DNA of 64,000 bases from Rhizobium sp. WSM4643 (GTDB taxonomy: Bacteria; Pseudomonadota; Alphaproteobacteria; Rhizobiales; Rhizobiaceae), in the NCBI RefSeq assembly GCF_025152745.1, contig NZ_CP104040.1:620001-684000 (forward strand), in the 5' to 3' direction. Both the position numbers and the translations under genes were made by a program. Below are positions 34,993 through 43,394 of the stretch, in pieces. The notes beneath the pieces are model-generated. The model saw nothing but the letters and a program-made list of their open reading frames with translations. It made no database searches and was not told the origin of the DNA. How positions within the stretch are numbered: position 1 is the stretch's first letter; every line of letters begins with the position of its first letter.

Positions 34993-35823
34993 TCAATGCG
35001 CCGTCCAGCCACCATCGACCGGAATGGCCGTGCCGGTGATGGAGCCTGCGAGATCGCAGCAGAGAAAGACGCTGAGCGCGCCCATTTCCTCGACCGTCGC
35101 GAACCGCTTGGTCGGCTGGTTCTTGAGAAACACGTCGCGGATTACTGCGTCGCGTGCGATGTTATGCGACTTCGCCTGCGCGTCGATCTGCTGCTCGACA
35201 AGCGGCGTCCAGACATAGCCGGGGCAGACTGCATTCGATGTCACGCCGAATTCGGCACCCTCAAGTGCAATCGACTTGGTGAACCCCACCATGCCGTGCT
35301 TTGCTGCGACATAGGCCGACTTGAATGGCGAGGCGACAAGGCCGTGCGCCGAGGCGACATTGATGATGCGGCCATAACCGCGCTCGCACATGCCGTCGAA
35401 AGTGGCCTGGACAAGATGAAAGGCGGCCGACAAGTTGATCGCCATGATCGCATCCCACTTCTCAGGCGGAAATTCGCCGATGGGAGAAACGTGCTGGATG
35501 CCGGCATTGTTGACGATGATATCGATTTGGCCGAATCGAGCCTTGGCGCGCTCCACCATCATCAGGATAGCGTCGCGCTTCGACATGTCGGCGCTGTCAT
35601 AGGCGACATCGACATCGTTGCTCTCGGCCATCTCGGCGCGCAACGTTTCAATGCCGGCGGGATCGCCGAATCCATTGAGCATGATCGAGGCACCCGCCCT
35701 TGCCAGCGCATGGGCAATGCCAAGGCCGATACCGCTGGTCGAGCCGGTCACGATCGCCGTACGACCCTCGAGCATCTTGCGGCCAGCCAGGGGTTCAGTT
35801 TCGGTAGCAAGCAGATTGAGCAT
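34993..35823 (-). CDS. bdhA: 3-hydroxybutyrate dehydrogenase (SDR)
   Basis: About 276 residues from the ATG at 35823; an in-frame start at 35835 is also possible. Classical SDR motifs are TGSTSGIGLGIAHAL near residue 29, NNAGIQHVSPIGEFP near 108, INVASAHGLVASP with the serine near 158, and YVAAKHGMVGFTKS (YxxxK) near 171. QHVSPI and the C-terminal LKNQPTKRF match NAD-dependent D-3-hydroxybutyrate dehydrogenases, which convert hydroxybutyrate to acetoacetate in PHB use. It is divergent from a LysR gene and followed by a patatin-like hydrolase. Confidence 0.9.
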   Translation of the reverse strand: MLNLLATETEPLAGRKMLEGRTAIVTGSTSGIGLGIAHALARAGASIMLNGFGDPAGIETLRAEMAESNDVDVAYDSADMSKRDAILMMVERAKARFGQIDIIVNNAGIQHVSPIGEFPPEKWDAIMAINLSAAFHLVQATFDGMCERGYGRIINVASAHGLVASPFKSAYVAAKHGMVGFTKSIALEGAEFGVTSNAVCPGYVWTPLVEQQIDAQAKSHNIARDAVIRDVFLKNQPTKRFATVEEMGALSVFLCCDLAGSITGTAIPVDGGWTAH

Positions 35824-35921
35824 TGCGTTCTCCATTTTTAGACGCCACGATGTGTAGCTTCCCGTTCAAAATGGCGCGGTTGCAGTCATAAGAGAAATGC
35901 CGCTCACTAATGGAATTGATA

Positions 35922-35942
35922 ATTCGGTGGCATTGGCCGAAT
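35922..35942. promoter_or_regulatory. Inverted repeat ATTCGG-N9-CCGAAT in the bdhA/lysR divergent region
   Basis: Two perfect 6-bp arms (35922-35927 and 35937-35942) are spaced for one face of the helix. The site lies 60-80 bp upstream of the LysR start and about 100 bp from bdhA. Divergent LysR regulators usually bind such a site to control both themselves and the neighbour. Assignment to this regulator is inference. Confidence 0.5.
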
Positions 35943-36001
35943 ATAGCGCCGGGGACCAGAGTAGATGCATTGGCTTACTTTGGAATTGTTGGGGAGCGGA
36001 T

Positions 36002-36898
36002 ATGGATATCCATCACATCCGGTATTTTCTGGCCGTTTGCGAAACGCGCAACTTCACGCGCGCGGCGCAGAACTGCAATGTCACTCAGCCCGCGCTGAGC
36101 AGAGCGGTTCAGCAGCTCGAGGACGAGGTGGGCGGGCTGCTTTTCCGTCGCGAACGAAACCTCACCCACATCACCGATCTCGGCAATCTCTTGCGTCCGC
36201 GTTTCCAGCAAGTGCAGGACGAACTCCTGGGCGTCAAAACCGAGGCATCGAAATTTCTCTGTCTCAACGACGCGCACCTCAAGGTCGGCATCATGTGCAC
36301 GATCGGACCGCGGCGCTTTACCGGCCTGCTCACCGATTTCAACATGCGCCACAAGGGTATCCAGCTCCAACTCGTCGAGGGCATTCCGGCCAAGTTGGCG
36401 GGATTGCTGGAGCAGGGCGAACTCGATATCGCGATCATGTCGAGCGCCGACAATTTTCCGGAGCGCTTCGATGTGACGCCGCTGTTTCGGGAACGGTTCA
36501 TGCTGGCCTTTCCGGCGGGGCACCGGCTTAGCCAATACGATGCCATTCCGATCGCCGCGATCGATGGCGAGATCTATCTTCGCCGTGTCAATTGCGAGTA
36601 CTGGGACTATCTGACGGATCTCTGTGACGCTCAGGGTGTGAGCACTATCGTCTCCTATTCGAGCGAACGTGAGGACTGGATTCAGAATCTTGTCGCTGGT
36701 GGTCTCGGTATCTGTTTCATTCCTGAATACAGCGCCGTCGTGCCTGGCCTGCAAGTTCGGCCGGTCGCCGAACCGGAGGTAACCCGCGAAGTCTGCCTTG
36801 TAACCGTAGCTGGCCGCCGCTTCTCCCCCGCCGTCTCGACTTTCGTCGGCGCTGTCAAATCTTACGGCTGGGCCGCGCTGCCAGGCCGCTCACATTGA
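36002..36898 (+). CDS. LysR-family transcriptional regulator
   Basis: 298 residues from the ATG at 36002, preceded by GGGGAG. The N-terminal winged HTH (HHIRYFLAVCETRNFTRAAQ, then VTQPALSRAVQQLEDEVGG) is canonical. The C-terminal periplasmic-binding-like effector domain begins near residue 90. It is transcribed divergently from bdhA-patatin, and the cupin-MFS pair follows in the same direction. Candidate sites lie on both sides of the gene (35922-35942 and 36970-36984). The effector is unknown. Confidence 0.94.
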   Translation: MDIHHIRYFLAVCETRNFTRAAQNCNVTQPALSRAVQQLEDEVGGLLFRRERNLTHITDLGNLLRPRFQQVQDELLGVKTEASKFLCLNDAHLKVGIMCTIGPRRFTGLLTDFNMRHKGIQLQLVEGIPAKLAGLLEQGELDIAIMSSADNFPERFDVTPLFRERFMLAFPAGHRLSQYDAIPIAAIDGEIYLRRVNCEYWDYLTDLCDAQGVSTIVSYSSEREDWIQNLVAGGLGICFIPEYSAVVPGLQVRPVAEPEVTREVCLVTVAGRRFSPAVSTFVGAVKSYGWAALPGRSH

Positions 36899-36969
36899 AA
36901 GCATAACGAATAATGAACTGTGCTCCGTGTCCTGGCGATGCGGAGCGTCCGCACGTCCTGCGTTTCACG

Positions 36970-36984
36970 ATAGCCTCAGGCTAT
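36970..36984. promoter_or_regulatory. LysR-type box, 15-bp palindrome ATAGCCTCAGGCTAT
   Basis: A perfect palindrome of two 7-bp arms around one C that contains the T-N11-A pattern of LysR-regulated sites (T36971 and A36983). It lies about 105 bp upstream of the cupin gene and 72 bp after the LysR gene, so the LysR protein may also regulate the cupin-MFS pair. Confidence 0.45.
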
Positions 36985-37088
36985 GGAATTGAGAATGAGG
37001 CGGCATTTCTCATTCGCCATCACCTTCTCCATGCTCCTTGTCATGCCCGGCGCGAACGCTTCATCCGGGCCCAACCAGGAGAACTCTG

Positions 37089-37580
37089 ATGAAATTCGAA
37101 CTGAATGCCAAGCGCCTGACGCTCGCCTCCGTCCTCGCTCTCGCGTCTTTCACCACCATGTCCACAGGCCAAGCCTATGCCGGCGAATGCCCGGCCGGCC
37201 AGGTCGCCGAAAACGGCATGCAACCCGGCGAAATGATGCCGAAGGGTGTGACTGACAAGCTCATCTCATCGATTGACCTCGCCTCCAAGGGAGACGCCTG
37301 GAAGAACAGCGCCCTGCGGATGCGCAAGCTGGTCGTGCAGCCTGGCGGCGTCGTGCCGTGGCATTCGCATGAGAGCCGTCCGGCCAACATCCTGATCGTT
37401 TCGGGCTCGATCACCGAATACCGCAGCACGTGCAAAGTGCCGATCGAGCATAAGGCTGGCGACGTGACTGCCGAATTCGGCATGCTGTCGCATTGGTGGA
37501 AGAACAACGGCAGCAAGCCGGCTGTTCTCTACTCCGCCGACATCCTGACCTCGGAAGAGCAAAAGAACGAATCCATGTGA
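37089..37580 (+). CDS. Exported cupin-domain protein
   Basis: 163 residues from the ATG at 37089, with AGGAGA upstream. A signal peptide covers about 1-31 (LASVLALASFTTMSTGQAYAGE). The cupin core shows VVQPGGVVPWHSHESRPANILIVSGSI near residue 83, with two histidines and a Glu of a metal-binding cupin, followed by HKAGDVTAEFGMLSHWWKN. Substrate and metal are unknown. An MFS exporter gene follows after 86 bp, so the two may form a small operon. Confidence 0.87.
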   Translation: MKFELNAKRLTLASVLALASFTTMSTGQAYAGECPAGQVAENGMQPGEMMPKGVTDKLISSIDLASKGDAWKNSALRMRKLVVQPGGVVPWHSHESRPANILIVSGSITEYRSTCKVPIEHKAGDVTAEFGMLSHWWKNNGSKPAVLYSADILTSEEQKNESM

Positions 37581-37666
37581 GCCGCTTCCGAACTCGCTGA
37601 CAGCCATCTCCGGCCCGCCAAGCCGGAGACGGCACACGCATTCACCCGACACTTGGAGTGATCGCC

Positions 37667-38884
37667 ATGACCGGCATCGAACATGTCCTCAATCCGCCGA
37701 GAACGACCCTCGGCGCTACCGCCGCCGATGGCTGGCGCTTTGCCGTCATCGCGCTGATTTCTTTCCTGACATTGGTTGATCTCTTCGCGGCTCAGGCGAT
37801 CCTGCCCGCGCTTGTGGAGAAATTCCAGGTCAGCCGCGCCGCCATGGGCTTTGCCGTCAATGCCAGCACTTTCGGCATGGCCGTCGCCGGGCTTGGCATA
37901 GCTTTCTTCGGTCGCAGGATCGATCGCCGCAGCGGTATCTGGATCAGCCTTGCGCTGCTTTCCCTTCCCACGACAGCTCTGGCCTTTACCCACGATCTGA
38001 CGGTTTTTGCCATCCTCCGTATCGTCCAGGGCCTCTGCATGTCGGCAGCCTTCACGCTGACCATTGCCTATCTCTCGGAACACTTCTCGCCAGCCCAGGC
38101 GACAGGCGCCTTGGCGGCCTATGTCACCGGCAATGTCGCGAGCAATTTCTTCGGCCGCATCCTCTCTGCAATAGTGGTCGGGTTCGGTGGGCTTGAAATC
38201 AACTTCCTCACCTTCGCGGCCCTCAACATCGCCGGCGCGCTGCTTGTCCGGCTCACCCTCAAAAAGACCTCGGCCATGATGCAAACCAGCGAAGACGGCT
38301 CATTCAACATGCGCCGCTGGACTTATCATTTCGCCGATGGCGAGCTGCGCCGTGTCTTCGCGATCGGCTTCCTCATCCTTTTCGTCTTCATCGGAACCTT
38401 CACCTATGTGAACTTCCAACTCGTGGCTCTCGGCCTGTCGCCGATGACACTCGGCCTCGTTTACCTGGTATTCCTGCCGTCGATGCTAACCACGCCGATG
38501 GCAGGCAAGCTCGCGGTCCGAATCGGAGCAAAACTCGGGATCATCTCGACGCTTGGGCTCGCCATTGTCGGCGTCGCGGCACTTCTGAGTGTCAGCTTGC
38601 CTCTGGTGTTGGCCGGACTGGCGCTGGTGGCAATAGGGACATTCCTCGCCCAAGCGATCGCCACCGGTTTGGTTGGCCGACGCGCGGTTACGGACAAGGC
38701 AGGCGCCAGCGGAATTTACCTCGCCTCCTATTACACCGGGGGTCTCGCAGGCAGCCTCGTACTCGGTCAGATCTATGATCAGGTGGGCTGGCCGGCCTGT
38801 GTCGGCATGCTCGTCGCAGCACTGCTTGCGGCCATCGTGATCGCCCTTCCCATCGGCTCAACGCCCGGTCCAATCCGGCGATGA
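37667..38884 (+). CDS. MFS transporter, drug/sugar efflux type
   Basis: About 405 residues with 12 predicted membrane segments, beginning at the ATG at 37667 (TTGGAG is 8 nt upstream; an in-frame GTG at 37658 is alternative). FRIVQGLCMSAAF-type motif C-like sequence appears as LRIVQGLCMSAAFTLTIAYLSEHF near residue 125, and GRRIDRRSGIW near residue 80 resembles motif A. These point to a 12-helix proton antiporter, YnfM-like. The exported compound is unknown. Confidence 0.9.
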   Translation: MTGIEHVLNPPRTTLGATAADGWRFAVIALISFLTLVDLFAAQAILPALVEKFQVSRAAMGFAVNASTFGMAVAGLGIAFFGRRIDRRSGIWISLALLSLPTTALAFTHDLTVFAILRIVQGLCMSAAFTLTIAYLSEHFSPAQATGALAAYVTGNVASNFFGRILSAIVVGFGGLEINFLTFAALNIAGALLVRLTLKKTSAMMQTSEDGSFNMRRWTYHFADGELRRVFAIGFLILFVFIGTFTYVNFQLVALGLSPMTLGLVYLVFLPSMLTTPMAGKLAVRIGAKLGIISTLGLAIVGVAALLSVSLPLVLAGLALVAIGTFLAQAIATGLVGRRAVTDKAGASGIYLASYYTGGLAGSLVLGQIYDQVGWPACVGMLVAALLAAIVIALPIGSTPGPIRR

Positions 38885-39010
38885 TCCAGGGCCATCGAAA
38901 CGCACATCGAACGGCATTCTACAGTGTCGAGACGGCCACAGGCGGGAACGCAGGCAGAGCGACCGAAAGCTATCCGAGGGGCAAGTGGACGAACCGATCT
39001 ACCGTCCGGA

Positions 39011-40150
39011 TCAATCCAACGGCATCACAAAGGTGAAGCGCGTCTCCTTGTCATCGGAACTGACCGTGATCGTCCCGCCATGGGCGCGGGCGATTTCCGA
39101 AGCGATGTGCAGACCCAGCCCCAATCCTCTTTGATTTGTACCGATTTCGCCTCTGAAATAAGGCTGAAAAAGCCTTGTCATCGCATCGCAGGAAATCGGA
39201 GGGCCGCTGTTGGCGATCCAAAGTTCCAGTCTTCCGCCGACAGTTGCCGCCGAGAGCCGCACCGGTTCGTTCGGCGTCCCATGGGTAAGGGCATTTCCGA
39301 GCAGGTTGGACACCAGCTGGCCAATCCGGCCGCTGTCGCAGTTTATCGGTCCGGCGAAGTCGATACTCACCTCAATTGCGCGGTCGAGATGACAGGAGCG
39401 GAGTTCTCCGATGACCTGTCGCAGGATCGGTTCGAGATACTCCGCTCGCCTCTCGATCGTGATGCCGCCACCCAATCGTCCGCGCGCGAAGTCGAGAACG
39501 TTGTCGATCAGGCCGGACATGCGAACGACGCTGCCCTGCATCAAATCGAGAATGTTGGTCGAGCGATCGGTCTGCTCCTCCTTTCGCAGCATGCGAGCCG
39601 CAGCGGCAATCGAGGCAAGCGGATTGCGCAGGTCATGGCCAAGGACAGCGATAAACTGCTCCCGCAATTCGGCGGTTTGCTGTTCAAGGTCGAGCTGGGA
39701 TTTGACGATGGCGCCGGCTGCGTCCGCGGCTGCGCGCGCCTCGACCAGCTCCCGTTCATAACGGCGACGCTGGGCAGCCTGGAACATCGTCACGCGGGTG
39801 AAAAGCAGGGCACCGTCTTCTGCGCGTCTTTCCATTGCATTGGCGAGCACGGGCAAGGTTCTGCCGTCGGCCGTCACAAGATCGAGAGCAACCTCATTGA
39901 AAACCCCCTGCATGCGCAGCAGAGGCGCAAAATGGGTCTCGTAAAATATCCGGCCCGACGTATTGAGCAGGTCGCGAAGTCGTTTGCCGAGGAGTTGCTC
40001 GGCAGGGATGCCGATCCAGGTCGATAGCGTTCGGTTCACCTTGACGATGCGCCCGTCCGGCTGCAGCGAAAGATAGCCGCATGGCGCGTTTTCGTACAGG
40101 TCCTCAAGGTCTTCCGCCGGCATGACGATTTGCGTGTCGCCACCGGTCAT
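39011..40150 (-). CDS. PAS-domain sensor histidine kinase
   Basis: 379 residues from the ATG at 40150, whose ATGA overlaps the stop of the truncated hydrolase gene. A PAS domain (about 12-125, ENAPCGYLSLQPDGRIVKVNR) is followed by a coiled coil and the phosphoacceptor H-box EQFIAVLGHDLRNPLASIAA near residue 165. The ATPase shows LVSNLLGNALTHG (N box) and GLGLGLHIASEIARAHGG (G2 box). There is no membrane segment, so it is cytosolic. RsbQ-type hydrolases often generate the ligand of such PAS proteins. No response regulator is adjacent. Confidence 0.93.
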   Translation of the reverse strand: MTGGDTQIVMPAEDLEDLYENAPCGYLSLQPDGRIVKVNRTLSTWIGIPAEQLLGKRLRDLLNTSGRIFYETHFAPLLRMQGVFNEVALDLVTADGRTLPVLANAMERRAEDGALLFTRVTMFQAAQRRRYERELVEARAAADAAGAIVKSQLDLEQQTAELREQFIAVLGHDLRNPLASIAAAARMLRKEEQTDRSTNILDLMQGSVVRMSGLIDNVLDFARGRLGGGITIERRAEYLEPILRQVIGELRSCHLDRAIEVSIDFAGPINCDSGRIGQLVSNLLGNALTHGTPNEPVRLSAATVGGRLELWIANSGPPISCDAMTRLFQPYFRGEIGTNQRGLGLGLHIASEIARAHGGTITVSSDDKETRFTFVMPLD

Positions 40151-40383
40151 CGGACGAACCGCCGGATTGCGGATATGACCTCGTCGGGAGCGCTGAGATT
40201 GGGGCAGTGGCCCCTGGCGTTCAGCACGACCAATTGACTGTTTGGGACCTGCTGATGCACGAATTCGCCGACCGGGGCGACGAAGCGCCCCATATTTTGG
40301 TCGCACCCGAATCCATGCGAAAAGATCATCGCACGCTGGCCATCGCCCCGGACTTGAACATGATTTCGATCGATGACGGTCAT
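40147..40383 (-). pseudogene. RsbQ-like alpha/beta hydrolase with large internal in-frame deletion
   Basis: The 78-residue product starts like an RsbQ hydrolase (VIDRNHVQVRGDGQRAMIF, then SHGFGCDQNM) and ends like one (GEFVHQQVPNSQLVVLNARG, then HCPNLSAPDE). Complete relatives are about 270 residues. The whole centre is missing, including the nucleophile-elbow serine and the cap; only the histidine of the triad remains. The join reads RFVAPVGEFVH, where a FVAP-like and an APV-like segment have merged. Start and stop are intact, and the stop overlaps the kinase start by 4 nt, so translation to the kinase is preserved. Confidence 0.8.
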
Positions 40384-40510
40384 CTCGCCCTCTGCCCTGC
40401 TTTCATAGCATGTTCAGCCTGTTTTGGATTGAGGAAAGAATTGGGCAATGGGTTCGATGGTCTTGTGCCGCGATGTTCCAGACGTGGCCGCCAGCCATTT
40501 GCTGCATACC

Positions 40511-41023
40511 TCAGTCCGTCAATTTCCGGAGCTTGAAGAAGAACCGCCGAGGGTCGCCGCGCACGCACATCATTCCGGCAATCTCGTCATCGTCAATCCT
40601 GCGGAAATAGTCCACGATCGGCTGTTTGTCGTAGATCATCGCAGCCGTTTCGACGCCGTCGAGGGCCTGAAGCCGCAACGAAGCTGTGGTGCCTCTCGCT
40701 CGAAGCATCTTCTGCAGGTATGAGAACCAGCCGCGGGCAACGAATGTCCGGCCAAAGGGCGCCATCTTGATCGCCAGACCAATGGGTAACAAGCTTGGCT
40801 CGAGCGGCACGAGTCGGCCCGGTTTCCATGTGAAGAGCAGGGCGTCCGCCCGCATATTGGAATAAAAGCGCTTGCCAAACCAGCTGAGGTTCTCGAGCAC
40901 GCCGTCCAGTGGATGACCTGACGGGATACCGACGCCGCTCCAAAGGCCGACCATGTCCTTCGGCTGGACAGGATCCAGCGACCGGAACCAGGCAGCCACC
41001 TCCTCCTGCCGGTCGCCTCGCAT
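40511..41023 (-). CDS. GXWXG/DUF4334 family protein
   Basis: 170 residues from the ATG at 41023, which has a strong AAGGAGAA site; an in-frame ATG at 41047 lacks one. The N-terminal part carries DMVGLWSGVGIPSGHPLDG with the GXWXG-type motif and ENLSWFGKRFYSNMRAD. The C-terminal DUF4334 part includes RLQALDGVETAAMIYDKQPIVDYFR and ends RFFFKLRKL. The function is unknown. It lies near, but 128 bp from, the hydrolase remnant and is not clearly in its operon. Confidence 0.87.
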   Translation of the reverse strand: MRGDRQEEVAAWFRSLDPVQPKDMVGLWSGVGIPSGHPLDGVLENLSWFGKRFYSNMRADALLFTWKPGRLVPLEPSLLPIGLAIKMAPFGRTFVARGWFSYLQKMLRARGTTASLRLQALDGVETAAMIYDKQPIVDYFRRIDDDEIAGMMCVRGDPRRFFFKLRKLTD

Positions 41024-41159
41024 GGGTTCTCCTTCAGGGACGTTCATTGCAGAAAAATGAAAAGAAGGCTTGGAAGTTCCCGCTCATGCGGACCTGGCGG
41101 AAGCGCAACGGCCCCCGAGGGGCCGTCAGGGTATCCACCGGACAGGACTGGCCTATGCC

Positions 41160-41726
41160 TCAGGCGCGCGACGGCAGCAAGGGATAGCCGACCATGACGG
41201 CGCGGCCGAGCAGGGCTGCGACGAAAGCCTTGATCACATCGCCGGGAATGAAGGCCATCGAGCCAATGAAGGCTTTCGTGAAGCCGAGGCCGGCGACGGT
41301 GGCGAGATAGGTGATGCCGAAGGCGTAGAGCACGACGATGCCGCCGACCATGGCGGTGAGGAAGAAGCTGACCGTCTGCACCAGGCCGGATTGCTGATGG
41401 TTGACCAGCCGCTCGCTGAGATAACCGGTGACGAAGGCGGCAAAGATCCAGCCGATCAGGAAGCCGGCCGTCGGCGACGCGAAGATCGCAAGCCCGCCGC
41501 GGCCGCCGGAAAGCACTGGCAGGCCGATCGCGATCAGCACCAGCACGATCAGCACGGCAATCGCGCCGCGCCGGGCGCCGAGCACGACGCCGGCCATCAT
41601 CACGCCGAGGGATTGCGCCGTGATCGGCACCGGAATGAAGCCGAGGGAGATCGGCGGCAGCAGGCCAAGCGCCACGATGATCGCAGCAAAGAGGGCGGTA
41701 AGAACGAGGTCGCGAGTGCTCATCAT
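41160..41726 (-). CDS. bioY: Biotin transporter substrate-binding component BioY
   Basis: About 188 residues with six hydrophobic segments. VALGLLPPISLGFIPVPITAQSLGVMMAG near residue 15 is the classical BioY signature, followed by VLGARRGAIAVLIVLVLIAIGLPVLSGGRGG. It binds biotin within the membrane as the S component of an ECF transporter. Two ATG codons (41726, 41723) are possible; the usual start MSTRDLVLTA favours 41723. It follows bioN by about 20 nt, completing bioMNY. Confidence 0.94.
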   Translation of the reverse strand: MMSTRDLVLTALFAAIIVALGLLPPISLGFIPVPITAQSLGVMMAGVVLGARRGAIAVLIVLVLIAIGLPVLSGGRGGLAIFASPTAGFLIGWIFAAFVTGYLSERLVNHQQSGLVQTVSFFLTAMVGGIVVLYAFGITYLATVAGLGFTKAFIGSMAFIPGDVIKAFVAALLGRAVMVGYPLLPSRA

Positions 41727-41747
41727 GAATTCCGTGTTTATCAATCG

Positions 41748-42356
41748 TTAACTCACATGCCGCCGAATGCCGCGCGCGTCAATCGCCGCGGCGATATTAT
41801 CCGCATCCTTGAGCGTCAGGATGATCAGCGGCGCAAGCAGCGTCGTCGGCCGCACCTTCAGCCCGCGTGCCTTGTGCGCCTCGCGGATCGCCTGATAACG
41901 GCCGACGATCTCCGGCACGAAACGCAGCACCAGCCCAAGCGCCAGGCCGATATCGTCGGCCTGCACCCAACCGGTGCGTTCGAGCGGGCGGGCAAGCGCC
42001 GTCACCTCGTCGATGAACTCGGTGATCGACGTCGTCGCCGTCACGGTGGCGGCAAGCAGCATCAGCGCCGTCAGCCGCAACAGGGGCACGAGCGCCTCCT
42101 GCCAGGGATTGAAGATGAGGTTGAAGAGTGCGACGACCGCGATCGTCAGCAAGACCGGCCGCAGCCGTCTGAGCCCATCCGCAAACGGCAGGCCGACCAT
42201 CCTGTAGAGAACCGCCGTCAGCAGCACAGCGATCGAAAGCAGGGCGAGGTTTCCGCTGATGAACAGCACCACGCCGAAGATCGTCAGCGACAACAGCTTC
42301 ACCCGCGGCGAAAGCCGGTGCATCACGCTGTTGCCTTCGACATAGAGCGATTGCAT
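41748..42356 (-). CDS. bioN: ECF transporter transmembrane component BioN
   Basis: 202 residues, about five membrane helices. The two coupling motifs of EcfT proteins appear as VTALARPLERTGWVQADDIGLALGLVLRFVPEI near residue 140 and AIREAHKARGLKVRPTTLLAP near 160, with the conserved Ala-Arg-Gly segment. It links BioY to the ATPase. Its start codon overlaps the last base of bioM at 42356. Confidence 0.94.
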   Translation of the reverse strand: MQSLYVEGNSVMHRLSPRVKLLSLTIFGVVLFISGNLALLSIAVLLTAVLYRMVGLPFADGLRRLRPVLLTIAVVALFNLIFNPWQEALVPLLRLTALMLLAATVTATTSITEFIDEVTALARPLERTGWVQADDIGLALGLVLRFVPEIVGRYQAIREAHKARGLKVRPTTLLAPLIILTLKDADNIAAAIDARGIRRHVS

Positions 42357-43045
42357 CAGGCGGCGATCTCCTTGTAGCGGGCGATCGCCTCGGTAGCCGG
42401 CGCATCGGCGGCAAGCCGCCCTTCATGAAACAGCAGCACCCGCTCGAAACCGGCGATCAGCTCCAGATCATGCGTGATGATGATGGCGCTTTCCGGCAGC
42501 CCGGCGATAATCCCTTCGACCAGCGCCCGGTTCTTGAGGTCGAGCTGGTTGGTCGGTTCGTCGAGGATAAGAATGCCAGGCCCAGTCGCCAGCACCGAGC
42601 AGAGGGCCGCCACCTGCAGCTCGCCGCCGGAAAGCTCATGCGCGCGCCTGTCGGCCAGCGCCTCGGCGCCGAACCGGGCCAGCACGCCCTCGACCTTCGC
42701 GTCGATTTCCGCCTTGCTGAAGCCGCGCCGCTTCAGCCCGAAGGCGATGTCGTCTTTGACGATCGGCAGGATGATCTGGTTCTGCGGCGACTGGAAGATG
42801 AAGCCGACATTGGCCACCGCAGTCTTTTCATCGCTGGTGTCGCGGCCGTTGACGGTGACGCGGCCGACCGATGGTTTGGTCAACCCGTTGATCAGCCGCG
42901 CAAAAGTGGTCTTGCCCGAACCGTTCAGCCCGATGACGCCGATGCGTTTTCCACTGATGCCAAGCGTCAGCGGCTGCAGCGCCACCCGCGCCCCGAAACT
43001 GACACCGGCACCTTCGAAACGAATATCCAAACCAATCCCTCGCAT
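42356..43045 (-). CDS. bioM: ECF transporter ATP-binding component BioM
   Basis: 229 residues. Walker A VIGLNGSGKTTFARLING near residue 37, Q-loop FIFQSPQNQIILP, signature ELSGGELQVAALCSVLA near residue 140, Walker B ILILDEPTNQLD and switch His in IITHDLELIAGF are complete. It drives biotin uptake with BioN and BioY. No biotin-repressor (BioR) site was recognised in the upstream region, which is filled by a palindromic repeat. Confidence 0.93.
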   Translation of the reverse strand: MRGIGLDIRFEGAGVSFGARVALQPLTLGISGKRIGVIGLNGSGKTTFARLINGLTKPSVGRVTVNGRDTSDEKTAVANVGFIFQSPQNQIILPIVKDDIAFGLKRRGFSKAEIDAKVEGVLARFGAEALADRRAHELSGGELQVAALCSVLATGPGILILDEPTNQLDLKNRALVEGIIAGLPESAIIITHDLELIAGFERVLLFHEGRLAADAPATEAIARYKEIAA

Positions 43046-43394
43046 CCTGCGTGGTACGTCTTCGACGCCTTGCCCCAGGAGATTGCCGCCCGACCCTCAT
43101 CCGCCTGCCGCCACCTCTGCCTGGGTCGAGCCACATGTCTCGACCCGTCCTTCGGACCCCCGCTCGCGGGGAGAAGGGGATATGCCGCACCCGCTTCCTC
43201 AATCTCGACGCTGCGTTTGGCACGTGCCCTCGCCCCGCAGGCGGGGAGAGGGTTAGGGTGAGGGGCAGTCATCGGCGCCAACCTGATAGCAGTGCTTCTA
43301 TACGGGGAACCCGTGATGATGAAAGTGCAATCTCGCTCTCGATATTGGGAGGATATCGGGTGGCTAGGAAGATTTTCCGGATTATGATGGGGTC
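43046..43394. other. 349-bp divergent region between bioM and the YcaQ-like gene
   Basis: The RIME-like element at 43094-43266 fills about half. The remaining 128 bp next to the plus-strand gene contain GATATTGGGAGGATATCGGG, which is locally symmetric, but no confident promoter. Confidence 0.5.
43094..43266. repeat. RIME-like palindromic intergenic repeat (173 bp)
   Basis: One end is CCCTCATCCGCCTGCCGCC and the other GGTTAGGGTGAGGGGC, with inner GC stems (CCCCGCTCGCGGGGAG and CTCGCCCCGCAGGCGGGGAG) and the linker GGATATGCCGCACCC. The same modules occur in reverse order at 61002-61144, and the CTCATCCGCC and GCGGCATAT parts at 9724-9837. It is therefore a family of non-coding mosaic elements. 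Confidence 0.75.

Noticed and set aside
41070..42377. Plus-strand open frame of more than 400 codons over bioYN
   Set aside because: Extremely Arg/His/Gln-rich product, antisense to two membrane-protein genes with all family motifs.
42356..43394. BioR-type operator upstream of bioM
   Set aside because: No TTATnnATAA-like palindrome was found in the upstream region.
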